Shown: positions 1 to 9,404 of the stretch, one piece after another
Numbering within the stretch: position 1 is the first letter of the stretch
Layout of the letters: the number at the start of each line of letters is the position of its first letter
Notes under the pieces: generated by a model
What the model was told of the DNA's origin: nothing
Database searches by the model: none
What the model saw: only the letters and a program-made list of their open reading frames with translations
Position numbers and translations under genes: made by a program
Assembly: GCA_003427395.1 (NCBI GenBank)
Contig: BFEA01000370.1
Coordinates: 1,287,719 to 1,310,383 of the forward strand
Length of the DNA stretch: 22,665 bases
DNA from: Chara braunii
Lineage: Eukaryota > Streptophyta > Charophyceae > Charales > Characeae
Reading direction: 5' to 3'

Positions 1-42
1 TTTGTTTGTTTGATTGTTTGATTGTTTGATTGTTTGATTGAC

Positions 43-86
<44 letters not shown>

Positions 87-96
87 AAAAAACTGA

Positions 97-143
<47 letters not shown>

Positions 144-193
144 CGGGGGGAGGGGAGGGAGGACCCCTCCCCCACCAATAATCAATCAATCAG

Positions 194-226
<33 letters not shown>
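1..226. repeat. Compound microsatellite foldback (GATT)n / (GT)n / (AATC)n
   Basis: A TTTG/GATT tetranucleotide run (about 1-84) is followed by a GT run (about 99-137), a G-rich/C-rich hairpin and then an AATC run (about 179-226). The GATT and AATC runs are reverse complements, so the whole block can fold back. The inner hairpin is perfect over ten bases: GGGGGAGGGG at 146-155 pairs with CCCCTCCCCC at 164-173. Both outer arms are followed by similar A-runs. No coding potential is visible. Confidence 0.85.
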
Positions 227-229
<3 letters not shown>

Positions 230-344
230 AAAAACAATTAATCAATAAATATTTATTTTTGTTTTTATTTTTTTTATTTTTTTGTCACTCATCGAAAACC
301 ACCCCCCCAATTTTGTTTATTTTTATTTTTTTTTGTATAGAGTG

Positions 345-470
345 GTAGTGGCCGACGTGCGCAGGCGGCGCTCGCGCGTGCCGTTTTTCAGTGCGCGCCC
401 CCGTCTGGCCCGCTGCCGACCTCCTCGGCCGTGACCGAGGCGGCTGCGGCTGCGGCCGAGGGGGTCACAT
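345..470. other. Small GC-rich island, no gene recognised
   Basis: About 125 bases rich in CpG stand out between an AT-rich flank with T-runs and the retroelement relic downstream. Short self-complementary stretches are present (CCTCGG with CCGAGG, and CGGCCG/GGCCGAGG). The open frames across it look like GC-driven noise. It could be a fragment of a promoter or of another repeat; nothing in the sequence decides this. Confidence 0.4.
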
Positions 471-493
471 AACTCTCTGGTCATCCATCCCAG

Positions 494-853
494 GACTTCC
501 TCACCTGCTTTAACATCAAGAATGACTACTACCATGTCCCAAGTCACCCTGAATCTCAACCCTATCTTGCTTTCATCTAAGAACGCAGCGCCTATCATTT
601 CAAAACCCTCTGCTTCAGCATATCATCAGTCTGCTGGATTTTCACAACCATCACGCAGAAAATCATGGCCGGATTTCGCCTTCATAACATCTTCATGGCT
701 TTCTATATTGATGACTCTGCACCCCCTCGAATTGAGAATCCTCAATCTGTATTAAAAAAATATAATTCACGACCTCTTGTGCTGGGTTCCTCACCTTTCT
801 CACCTTCTCGGACAACTATGGATATCAAGGGCAACCTCTTTCATCATCTTCAC
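494..853 (+). pseudogene. DIRS-like reverse transcriptase fragment, broken
   Basis: Read from 494, the frame gives a run resembling the palm of DIRS/Ngaro-type reverse transcriptases. FNIKNDYYHV corresponds to the family's F-D-x-K-D-A-Y-x-H-V motif A, then comes an HPES.PYLAF-like stretch, then a motif B-like S-I-S-S segment, and FYIDD (codons from about 701) is the motif C catalytic box. The motif A aspartate is replaced by asparagine. A TAA at 578-580 lies in frame between motif A and motif B, and the frame is lost before the RNase H part, which is read one base out of register. Only the central RT region is left. The RT identity is quite secure because three motifs occur in order with plausible spacing; the assignment to DIRS rests mainly on the downstream RNase H and the DLFAS segment. 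Confidence 0.75.
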
Positions 854-1538
854 TGACGCTTACTCACACCAAATCGTCGCGACCGTGATCTACCCACCTC
901 ACGACACCCCAATCACACTCAAGCAATGATTCCCTGAAATATTTGTACCAACTTCTTCAACTCAAAAAGAGTTTTTCACAATCCGCAAAACCTTCTCCTT
1001 CCTCGCCTCCAACCATCCCCATCTACTCCTCTTTGCCTCCACAAAACTTCACTCAGACAGTAAGTCCGCCTCCACACTCGTCACACACATGCGTTCCACC
1101 AAGCCATCCTTCAATCTCTAACTCCATGAAATCTTTTATATCCTCATCCTTCACGACGCACTCCTCATTGTCCTCAATCTTGTCTAAATCCACATATCTC
1201 TCAATTCTGTAACAGACTTTATCTTCAAAACGGAAAACAACACAGACTGGGGACTTGCTCCTCATCTCAAAACCGAAATTTTCACCGAATTAGGGGTACC
1301 AACAATTGACCTCTTCGCCTCAGATTACCACCAAACCTGCCCAACTTTCATATCTAAATCATGGTTTTCTAAAGCTTCTCAATTATATGTCATTTTCCTA
1401 GATTGGAATCTTCTTTTATCGTCTCCCTACCGCTGGTTTTTCCCACCCACCTCTCTCCTTCATCAAGTACTCTCTAAACTCGTTAAAGTTCCTTCTTACT
1501 ATCTCCTCATACTACACTCCTCCACAAGAACAAAATAG
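834..1538 (+). pseudogene. DIRS-like RNase H and downstream connection region, broken
   Basis: One frame (846 is the first base of an Ile codon) carries the RNase H series. IFTDA supplies the first aspartate (855-857), STQKEFFTIRK the conserved glutamate, LHSDSKS the next aspartate, and NSVTDF the last one. This is followed by TDWGLAPHL and TIDLFAS, a segment typical of DIRS-type polyproteins just after RNase H, and a WFFPPTSLLHQVL-like stretch matching the family's F-P-P-x-S-L-x-x-x-V-L. In-frame stops fall at 927 (TGA), 1119 (TAA) and 1185 (TAA), and the frame ends with TAG at 1536. It continues the RT fragment with a frameshift between them. The catalytic acidic residues are retained, so the decay looks moderately recent or the element belongs to a distinct clade. 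Confidence 0.75.
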
Positions 1539-1544
1539 TACCCA

Positions 1545-2280
1545 AGGATCCTTTCTCTAAGGATCATCAAACACTTCACCATCCCCCAATCCAGATACTA
1601 CGACCTCCCTAACCCTAGAGTCCATCCCTCTGCTTCTTATCCTTCTCTCCTGCACCTCACTGCCATTTTCCTTCACCTTAGATCATTTGGCACGACCAAT
1701 ATGGTGTTGGTTTGCGACATCAACAAAAGAAGTCGACCTGCACATACAGCTACATCAAACAAGGAAATGAGAAGGATTGAAGAAGTCATCATTACAACGT
1801 GCAAGATTGACATTTGAAAAGTGACGATCAATGTGGTCTCTCTCGATAGGATAAAATTGTTAGGAAGTTTTTCATAAATATATGGGAACGCCTTTACTGT
1901 GTAAGGAGGAAGAAGAAAGAGGAAGTGGTTCGCATGAACAATGATCATAGATTTGTTGATATGTTCAGAGAGCGAGAGGATGTCGTCGTGGAGTAGAGGC
2001 TGCAGGACGTGGGTAATACTCGTTTTTAGGCTTGCAATAGTAGTAGGGAGGGAATGCGAGAAAAAAACATGATGGGAGTTCAAAAGAAGTGCACATGCAG
2101 TTGTAAAATATCGATTAAAAACATGACAAAAAACGTGAGAGAGAGAGAGAGAGAGAGAAAGTAAGAGACAGACATACAAAAAGTTGACAGGGGAAAAAAA
2201 AGTTAATAGGCAGAAAACAAAATGCAATGAGGAAACATGTCGCAATGAATGTAGAGGGAAAAAAAGAAACAAGAAGGAAG

Positions 2281-2282
<2 letters not shown>
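1545..2282. other. No recognisable gene; GA microsatellite
   Basis: After the retroelement relic there is a near-duplicate AAGGATC..TTTCTCTAAGGATC at about 1547-1566 and then AT/GA-biased sequence without recognisable protein similarity. A GA run lies at about 2138-2158. A long minus-strand open frame here (about 1673-2434) is built partly from the TA microsatellite and crosses an ambiguous base; I do not accept it as a gene. Confidence 0.6.
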
Positions 2283-2326
<44 letters not shown>

Positions 2327-2332
2327 TATATC
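2283..2332. repeat. (TA)n microsatellite at the left edge of the 425-bp tandem array
   Basis: An almost pure TA run of about 45 bases. The same TATATAT stretch reappears at the junctions between the 425-bp units (about 2750-2756 and 3175-3181), so the unit either inserted into a TA tract or carries TA at its ends. Confidence 0.9.
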
Positions 2333-2401
2333 GTCACAAACAGAACTGCCCGGTAAATCGTAGGCAGAGAGAGAGAAGAGGACACCAAACGAGGGGCTGT
2401 G

Positions 2402-2461
2402 ACAAACTGTTTCGTCGGAGTTTNACCGACTCATCAGGAGGCTGAACCCTCAACAGTCTGC
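2402..2461 (-). ncRNA. Hammerhead ribozyme, type III (unit 1)
   Basis: Same fold as the copy at 3252-3311, shifted by 850 bases. The conserved cores CUGAUGA and GAAA and the GUU cleavage triplet are intact. One base in loop II is ambiguous (N at 2424), at the position that is G (RNA sense) in unit 3; it lies in the presumed loop-loop contact and outside the catalytic core. Confidence 0.85.
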
Positions 2462-2826
2462 AGAATCCCCTCACTGATTACACTGTAAATGATAATCTAC
2501 CTTAACCAAAATCAAAGTAGACTATCACTCACCCACACCAGATGGAAAACTCGACAGACTGTCGGTTCACACCCCATCACAAGCCAGCAAAACATCCACG
2601 AAACAAAGAAAGGTCTGTCACAGCCAAAAAATACACTCCAGACNCGCCGCTGGCACTAGAGGCACAGCATGGCCGCCTAGTAACGGCCCCGACCACTGCC
2701 GCTCGACCTGACCGGAAAAAANCGTAGCAGGAAGCTAGCGAAGTCGTANTATATATTGTCACAAACAGAACTGCCCGGTAAACCGTAGGCAGAGAGAGAG
2801 AAGAGGACAACAAACGAGGGGCTGTG

Positions 2827-2886
2827 ACAAACTGTTTCGTCGGAGTTTNACCGACTCATCAGGAGGCTGAACCCTCAACAGTCTGC
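2827..2886 (-). ncRNA. Hammerhead ribozyme, type III (unit 2)
   Basis: Second copy of the ribozyme, 425 bases after the first, with all core nucleotides intact and the same ambiguous base in loop II (2849). Cleavage at this site and at the neighbouring copies would release 425-nt monomers from a minus-strand transcript. Confidence 0.85.
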
Positions 2887-3251
2887 AGAATCCCCTCACT
2901 GATTACACTGTAAATGATAATCTACCTTAACCAAAATCAAAGTAGACTATCACTCACCCACACCAGATGGAAAACTCGACAGACTGTCGGTTCACACCCC
3001 ATCACAAGCCAGCAAAACATCCACGAAACAAAGAAAGGTCTGTCACAGCCAAAAAATACACTCCAGACNCGCCGCTGGCACTAGAGGCACAGCATGGCCG
3101 CCTAGTAACGGCCCCGACCACTGCCGCTCGACCTGACCGGAAAAAANCGTAGCAGGAAGCTAGCGAAGTCGTANTATATATTGTCACAAACAGAACTGCC
3201 CGGTAAACCGTAGGCAGAGAGAGAGAAGAGGACAACAAACGAGGGGCTGTG

Positions 3252-3311
3252 ACAAACTGTTTCGTCGGAGTTTCACCGACTCATCAGGAGGCTGAACCCT
3301 CAACAGTCTGC
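3252..3311 (-). ncRNA. Hammerhead ribozyme, type III (unit 3, fully resolved)
   Basis: Read on the minus strand, stem III is the open helix: 3303-3311 with 3252-3260, nine pairs including two G-U. The cleavage triplet GUU follows, with the cut between 3302 and 3301. Stem I is GAGG/CCUC with loop GUUCAG; then core CUGAUGA (3287-3281); stem II GUCGG/CCGAC with loop UGAAACU; and core GAAA (3263-3260). Loop I contains UUCA and loop II UGAA, which are complementary, as expected for the peripheral contact that makes natural hammerheads fast. Every invariant core position I can check is present. Type III topology is the form found in plant retrozymes and some viroid-like RNAs. Confidence 0.9.
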
Positions 3312-3402
3312 AGAATCCCCTCACTGATTACACTATAAATGATAATCTACCTTAACCAAAATCAAAGTAGACTATCACTCACCCACACCAGATGGAAAAC
3401 TC

Positions 3403-3706
3403 TAAGTAGTGGAAAAGGGGGTTGTGTTCTCCATTTTACTGAACATAGAAGTAATGAGAAACCTAACCGCCTTTTCAACAAATTTTTTGTTTTGTAGAGG
3501 ATAACATAGATGCGCAAATAAACGAGTATGATAAAAGGAGGATTAATAACTATATTTTGACGTATGGGTTGGGCTACCTGATCCGCACCGGCAATCCGCT
3601 CGGCTGGGTTAGTGCAATTGGGACCCTCCTCGAAAGGTCCCTGGACGAGTGAAAAAAAAAGTAAAATCGTTTTTTTTTTTTTTTTTTTTCTCATGCTGGA
3701 TCATTT
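3403..3706. other. No gene; T-run and short hairpin
   Basis: Sequence to the right of the truncated tandem unit. It holds a short inverted repeat (GGGACC at about 3619 with GGTCCC at about 3637) and a run of 20 T at 3670-3689. No protein or RNA gene is recognised. Confidence 0.5.
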
Positions 3707-4105
3707 TTGCGCCCTTCATCAGGTATCGAAATCCGTTTTTTTTGTATTTGTTGATTCATGTAAGTTTGGGAGGGGGTGGGGTGTTAGGGGATTCAAACCA
3801 CAAGTACATCTGAGCCTCATTTTTCCGATTCAAAATGACTCATTCTTAAAAGTTAGGAGACTCGCTCCAGGTCGGGTCTGGGGCCAGGCGTAATTGTTTT
3901 TTTTTCTCGTGCGACACTAGTGTTAACATTGAGGCGCGGTTTTTTTTTTTTTTTTTGCCCGACCCTAGGCTCGCCATCGGGCAAGTTCCCTAACTTTTAG
4001 GAATGAGTGATTTTTTGCTCTAAAGTTTGTCTGCACAATGTATTTGTGGTTTAAAGGGATAAAAAAAAACATTTGAAGAACTTGAAGCCTTGAAGGGCAT
4101 TGCAA
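3707..4105. mobile_element. Foldback / MITE-like element with long imperfect inverted arms
   Basis: Several left-arm segments recur as reverse complements in the right arm, in mirror order. GCCCTTCA at 3711 matches TGAAGGGC at 4091-4098. AAACCACAAGTACAT at 3795-3809 matches ATGTATTTGTGGTTT at 4038-4052 (14 of 15). ACTCATTC..TAAAAGTTAGG from 3838 matches CCTAACTTTTA.GAATGAGT ending at 4008. The arms differ by small indels and a T-run sits near the centre (about 3938-3956). This is the form of a foldback element or a long-arm MITE. I could not identify a target-site duplication, so the outer ends are approximate. Confidence 0.6.
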
Positions 4106-5560
4106 GGGTGTTAAACAATTTTTTATTTCTTTGTTTTATTTTTATTTCGAATTGTGTGAAGAATGTGAAAGTGAACCTCAGTCAAAAGTTCTTTGGTTTG
4201 TTATAATGAATATGTTTTTTTAACTTTTTTTTTTTTTTTTTAATGGATTGAAACCTTGCCTGACCTAATTTTCTAACTCATTGTCTAGGTACTCCTGAGC
4301 AGCTTTTGTGTCAGGTTTGAGGACCCGGACGACATGTTTGGTAGCCCAACATATAGGCATAATTCGCATTTGAGAATGATGATGATGATAAATAGTAAGA
4401 TGTTAAATGTCAAACTTTGTCGATCGTAACTGGTTGTGAAAATAAAATAGATGGGATGGGTGAGTCGTCGGGTGTTCACACTTATTATGAGGACATGCGT
4501 GTGTTCAAGTTTATGGTTTTAAAGAGATACTTGTTGTTTTCCTCTTCATGGGAAAGGACAAAAGATATATTATGTATGCAATTTTTGCTTAGAATGTATA
4601 TCACGATGTTTAATATTGATATTTAAACTTTAAAGATGACACTGAACACTCACGACAATTAGATGACTGTTGATTCACGTATGTCTTCATAATAGTTGAA
4701 TATGAAACACATTCTCGTAATAAGAAACTTTAAAAACGACCGATGACATACGTACCTCACGTAATGATTATGAGGACATGCGCGTGAGGACACGTCTGGT
4801 GTTTGATATTACCACCACATACGTAACTCACGTACAAACACATTTTTCCTCAAATAGTTAAATATGAAACAATATCATGGTTGTTATTAATTATTTTGTA
4901 TACTACTTCGACAGTGTGCATGTTAAGATATTACGTTCACAAGTCTTATTCTTCCTTTGCAAAAGGTTGAATATTGTAGGCGCTAATATCTTAGAACAAA
5001 AAGTGTTTTATAGACTTATTTATAAATGTAATCTTATGAGTTATGCTTCTAGTATTTCTTACTATGCCTCACAGACCTTCAAAGTGTACTTATACTCCTA
5101 CTTTTTTAAATAGAGTTGAGTGTCACGATTGTATGTATTATTGACACCTCCGACCTTCACATGCATCATTAAAGAAAGTATTTGTTTTATTTATATTATG
5201 GAACCGTTTGGTAACAACTGTCCAAACGTTTTAGTATAACCTCGAAAAATTAAAAGCAAGTTTAGCAATGTGAAATCGACAGTTGAGAAACAACCTTTTC
5301 AACATTACAGGAATGTTGGTCGAGCTGCTCGAAGAAGGTCTCTCTCATACAGTTAATGTTTGTTGTGTTGAAGTAACGTTAAGTGAATGTGTGTTTATCG
5401 GTCAATATTTCTTAACGCACAAAAACTAAATATATAATGGTGCATGCTCCATATGAACAAGTTGAACTCATAATCAATTGAACAAAATTAATTATTATAA
5501 CTATGAAAAAAATGATTTTTATGTTGTCCTTCCTCTCCCCTATCCGCTTCCAACCTAACT
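4106..5560. other. AT-rich stretch, no gene; small dispersed duplications
   Basis: No convincing coding region. Several short motifs recur: TTATGAGGACATGCG at about 4486 and 4769, AATAGTT.AATATGAAACA at about 4691 and 4853, and CATACGTA.CTCACGTA at about 4747 and 4817. These suggest a decayed local duplication. Short open frames here have AT-driven composition and no recognisable domain. Confidence 0.5.
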
Positions 5561-5564
5561 TAAT

Positions 5565-6207
5565 TTCATATCCATAATACATAAAGGTACCCGCACTTCT
5601 AAATGTTCCCTACCACATCATCTCTCCCAAACTTCACCCCTCCTCAATCCCCGCTTGCATCCCACGTATCTGAAAGCTATGACCAGTCTCACCTTCATAA
5701 ACTTTAGCCGCTTTAAACCATTTTCCTATCTCCTTGTTAAAAACCCCTTCACCTAAACTTGAAGGTCCATTGGCCCCATTCCCCCTCATTGGATGAAACA
5801 TATACCCAACACCTATATCCTGCCCAAAACGTCCATAACTACTAATCAAATCAGGCAACCACTCCAAGAATGTCTCCTCCCCTTCCGTCGGTTCTCTCAG
5901 CCTAATCAAGAATCTTCCTCCAATCTTATTCGTCTTCGTGTACCCTGAACACACACTCCTCCCATCTACATCTATCTCCTTATATTTTAACCTTAATCTC
6001 TGTCCATATTGCTATCAATTCTCCCAGAAATCTAGAAATGTCACTCCATCTCGATAAGCTTGCGCCTCCAGATATTCTTTTAGTATCTTCACCGTTTCTC
6101 TTATATACGCTATCACCCTTCTCAATTTTTCTCACCGTAATGGTCGCGCCGACTCTTCCACCATACCCCATTCAAGCGCATACTCTCGATAAGCCTTCGT
6201 AAAAACT
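5565..6207 (-). pseudogene. Tyrosine recombinase (DIRS/Crypton-type integrase) relic
   Basis: On the minus strand a single frame runs from about 6207 to 5565 with five stops: one after SARPLR, two adjacent after DFWEN, one after GIEEG and one before GTFRS. It reads AYREYALEWG..., then LRLKYKEIDVDG, typical of the L-x-W-x-D-I strand of tyrosine recombinases. YTKTNK..GRFLIRL follows, with the conserved lysine turn, then YMFHPMRGN, ETGHSFQIRGMQAG matching the H-S-F-R box with the arginine changed to glutamine, and TFRSAGTFMYYGYE at 5606-5565, which would carry the catalytic tyrosine. Tyrosine recombinases of this kind are encoded by DIRS retroelements and Cryptons. It lies on the opposite strand and 4 kb from the RT relic, so it need not belong to the same element. 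Confidence 0.65.
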
Positions 6208-6214
6208 CTCACCT

Positions 6215-7449
6215 TGCTACTTTGACAAGGCTCATCCATCCCCTCCCTCCCTAAGGGTCAGAAGCAACCACTTAGACAATTTACAACAGCATCAAGAGTG
6301 AAAGGAGACACCATGGGGACACCTTCACAATCCAAGGATCAACATCCCCCCTTGACCTCAACAAATCACTGATTACCCACTGTACTCAGGAATGACATCA
6401 CGTCAAGATCGGTGCTGGTCATGCAGCTTCACTCTACATTATCCCACTCCAACCATTCGTTCAATGCCAACAATATCTTCTTCATCCCATTTCTCTATCG
6501 CTGTCCAACTCTGAATTCTCTAATCAAGGTGCTGCTCCAGTCAAGACCATCTACGTAACTTCCTTCAATTTCTGGGGTCGCCCGCTTCTGCCTCCAACTA
6601 CCATCGCTTACATCGTTCCACCATTCCCTGCAAGACGACGACGTCACTTGCGGGACGATGGAGGGAGTTGGGTGGTTTAGGAGGTGTGTAGGCTTGTGGG
6701 CCGTGGCCCATCTCCTCAACTCACTTCTATGCAATCTAGCATCATTAGTGAACTCCATTTTTCCTATTTGATTTGGATTGGTACAGCACATCATTGTGTT
6801 TGTTTCAAGTATTCTGGTTTCACTCTGGCCTAATGGCCTCAGTTGACCACAACAAACTACTTCGGTTGGATTTCACAAATTCACACAACTACTGAAACCA
6901 CATTTGGGACCCTTGTGACCATTCTTCATCCATCATCAACCACATATTTCATGCATCAATGGACGAAATGCATTCCACCTTTCTGCATTCTACTTGAGGC
7001 CGACAATCCACAACTACTAGCATCTTCACCAGCATCAATGACAGAGGAGCAATGTGATGTGACACTCACCCAGGCTCCAAGACTACCTCGCCACTCCTCA
7101 CGGTCCCAATGTCGTGGCCAACAATGGTATAAGTCACAGGGGTCTGACCATCCAAGACAGTCTGGGAAGTCGCACGTGTCGTGCCCTCCAGTGCACATCC
7201 ATCGCCGCGCTCATCGTGTACACGAACCTGTGAGCACACAGCCAGTCAGGTCACATTGAGGCCGAATCATTCTACTCGCTTGATTTTGGCGAAGGGCTAC
7301 ACCGTGTATTAGCCGACGGTAACCTCTGCGTCAGTCTAGGTCATCACCTCTGGTCGCAAGCTCTCTGCTGGTGGTCGTCCCCCCCTTTCTGTCACAAGTC
7401 CTCTACTGGTCCTGTAAAGTCAGTCACGTAGTAAGGTCTTTCCGCCATG
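6215..7449. other. No recognisable gene
   Basis: Mixed-composition sequence between the recombinase relic and the first composite repeat. Short open frames occur on both strands (for example 6843-7259 plus and 6956-7198 minus overlap each other), which argues against either. A perfect palindrome CGTGTACACG lies at about 7216. I recognise no domain and no repeat shared with the right part of the window. Confidence 0.45.
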
Positions 7450-8028
7450 AACCAATCAGCCTGCCGTCCATGTGTCGAGCGCATCAGTCCCACGCAGTGT
7501 GGGACCCTCCCGACCTCGTCACGCAAGAGTTGGCCTCATCCTCATCGCGATACACATGAAGCTTCCGCAAGCCGCTCCGACGGAGTGCGCCAGCCATACC
7601 TCTCGCGAGCCCCTACGACAGGATCGGGTCAATGCGAGGTACAACTTACCTCCACCTTGCGGAAGCTGTCACCTTTCTTTGGTGGGCCGAGCTACCAATC
7701 TATAGTAAAAGGTTAATCAGTTGCAATCGCAGAGGTGGACCAGCTGAGGGCGTTTCTCGTTCGCTGTAGCATAAGGGGTACGCGCGTTCTTACGCCTCTA
7801 TCGAACCCGCATGTGAACCGACGCACTAGGGGGTTGAAGTCCCCAACGAGACTCGTCGTCGGTCGACTAGGACGCATCCCACTTACCACACGTTACAACT
7901 TACACCACAACATTCACACATACAGAACGACACAAAACAAACAAGACAACAACACTCCTAGTCCCTTTTGTATCCATCCCATAACCTTCCGACGTGGAAA
8001 TCGGATAGGCTACACTCGCGAGACTCAG

Positions 8029-8036
8029 TATAAAAA
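8029..8036 (+). promoter_or_regulatory. TATA-like element in copy 1
   Basis: TATAAAAA lies about 75 bases before the first conserved palindrome. Copy 2 has TATAAG at 14144-14149 in the equivalent place although the surrounding bases differ. It may mark a transcription start inside the repeat, but the motif is short and chance is a real alternative. Confidence 0.25.
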
Positions 8037-8104
8037 TTGCTCGGGGCAGGGTCTTCCCATATTGACTAACAATGCATGAATACACAAGCAGTTGCAATGA
8101 TGAC

Positions 8105-8205
8105 GTACTATGTAGTGCCCATAATCAAGCGGTCCCTCGTGGATCCGAGTACCGCTTATGACACTCAAGTGTCAATCTCAAAGTATCGTGATGGTCGAAC
8201 CCTTC
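8105..8205. repeat. Conserved palindrome cluster, copy 1
   Basis: Three consecutive inverted repeats: GTACTA-TG-TAGTGC (8105-8118), AAGCGGT/ACCGCTT (8127-8133 with 8151-8157) and GACACT-CA-AGTGTC (8160-8173). A fourth, TATCGTGA/TCACGATA, follows at about 8183-8210. The first and third have near-identical sequence in copy 2. The middle one has a different sequence there but is still a hairpin, which points to selection on pairing. Confidence 0.7.
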
Positions 8206-8893
8206 ACGATATTGCACGGCTGAAGGAATAGTCTTTTGACCCCCACGGTACCTTCGGTCCAGGGTAAATAGGCTTTGTGCGGGGGGTGATCCTTTCCACG
8301 TGGAGTCCAGAACCTGGGATGTCCTGGACAAGGACCTCGAATCCAGGCCCAGAACCAACGTCCGACTAAAAAAATTTCAAGAAGCAAACAACAGTAAAGG
8401 AAGGGGGTTTCCCTTCCTCTGACAACCTCAGCCCCACCCAGACCCTTAAGCATGAGCTCTTTAGGCTTCGCTGACACTTAAACATATATATATATATACA
8501 TAGGGAAATAAATATTTAAAAATCGCTTCTCACAATCACAGTGGGACTCCTCTCAACCATATATATGTATGTGATCGTAGACAGTCAAATCCAAAGTCCG
8601 AATAACAAAACATACCTTCAGTCACATCAAAAAATCAACAAAGTTTCACGCACTACACGTGGTCAACTTCAACCACTCTCTATATTCATAACCCTTGCTT
8701 TAGCCATGCAAGCCTCAATCTTTGTCCAACCTCCCAAAAATAAATACTCAGCACCTTCATTAAATGACCATTCAATAATAGTCTGGGTGAAAACCTTAAC
8801 AAAACAATAGAAACCACCAGGGCTAAAGCCTTTTAGGTTGAGTATTGAGAATGAATTGAAGTTGAGTCGTAGACCGACGAATCGGCAACCGAC

Positions 8894-8912
8894 CTGTTAT
8901 CAGTGATAACAG
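8894..8912. repeat. Palindrome CTGTTATCA-G-TGATAACAG, copy 1
   Basis: A perfect nine-base inverted repeat with a one-base centre. It lies in a stretch well conserved between the two copies, just after AGGGCTAAAGCC and GGTTGAGT. Copy 2 keeps GTTATC....GATAAC. Confidence 0.7.
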
Positions 8913-9270
8913 AAGATAATCCGTGTAGGATGAAGCTGAATTTAGCTCTAATTCTAAATCAATCAATCAAGAGGACGTGTGACACAAGACAAGCCAAACC
9001 GCAAGCCAAATCAATAAGTCCATGGAGAATAATCCATGTATCACGATCTTGTTCAAAAATAATTTTACTTAACTAAGCCTAAGCCTACATCTAAGCAAGT
9101 GTCCAAGGAAAGGAAGATTTTTAACAAAATCTCCTCTATACAGAGTGGATCGCAGAATCGTCACCTGTCAAAATATAAGTTATTTCCTTTAAACTAAGAA
9201 AATTTTGACAGCGTTTTCTGTAGGAAAAGTGTCTTTTCATAATCTATACTAGCTCAAATATAAAGACTGG

Positions 9271-9373
9271 CAGGGTTGCCGGCGTTCGGGATGGGTCGAA
9301 CGCCCGAACCCGAACGTCCGAACGTGTGGGACCCCTTCGGAAGGCGTTCGGCCGTTCAGTCTGATCGCGGACC

Positions 9374-9404
<31 letters not shown>

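Larger units (their letters stand above)
2333..3402 (-). mobile_element. Retrozyme-like tandem repeat, 425-bp unit, 2.5 copies
   Basis: The landmark GTCACAAACAGAACTGCCC starts at 2333, 2758 and 3183, an exact 425-bp period. Units 1 (2333-2757) and 2 (2758-3182) differ at only a few bases; unit 3 stops at about 3402 within GATGGAAAACTC. Each copy contains a type III hammerhead ribozyme on the minus strand. No coding frame is convincing. A tandem, noncoding, hammerhead-bearing unit of a few hundred bases is the layout of retrozymes, nonautonomous elements thought to spread through ribozyme-processed circular RNA. I do not see the tRNA-Met primer site that plant retrozymes usually carry, so it may be a hammerhead satellite instead. 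Units 1 and 2 carry ambiguous bases (N) at matching offsets. Confidence 0.75.

Noticed and set aside
1608-1622. Telomere-like CCCTAACCCTA
   Set aside because: Fewer than two repeats; chance occurrence in C-rich sequence.
1673-2434. 253-codon minus-strand open frame
   Set aside because: Runs through TA and GA microsatellites (IYIYIY and SLSLSL) and an ambiguous base, with no recognisable domain; it overlaps the first hammerhead unit.
3252-3311. Type I reading of the hammerhead with a three-pair stem III and GUC cleavage site
   Set aside because: Stem I would begin with unpaired bases next to the core; the type III reading pairs all three stems and gives complementary loops.
3785-3840. tRNA-like B-box (GTGGTTTGAATCC on the minus strand), possible SINE
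   Set aside because: The only A-box-like sequence is too close, and the motif lies in an arm of the foldback element.
6843-7259. 138-codon plus-strand open frame
   Set aside because: Overlapped by an open minus-strand frame, no domain, no start context, biased composition.
9374-9402. A-run as a poly(A) tail of a retroposon
   Set aside because: Lies inside the hAT element well away from its ends, so it is an internal homopolymer.
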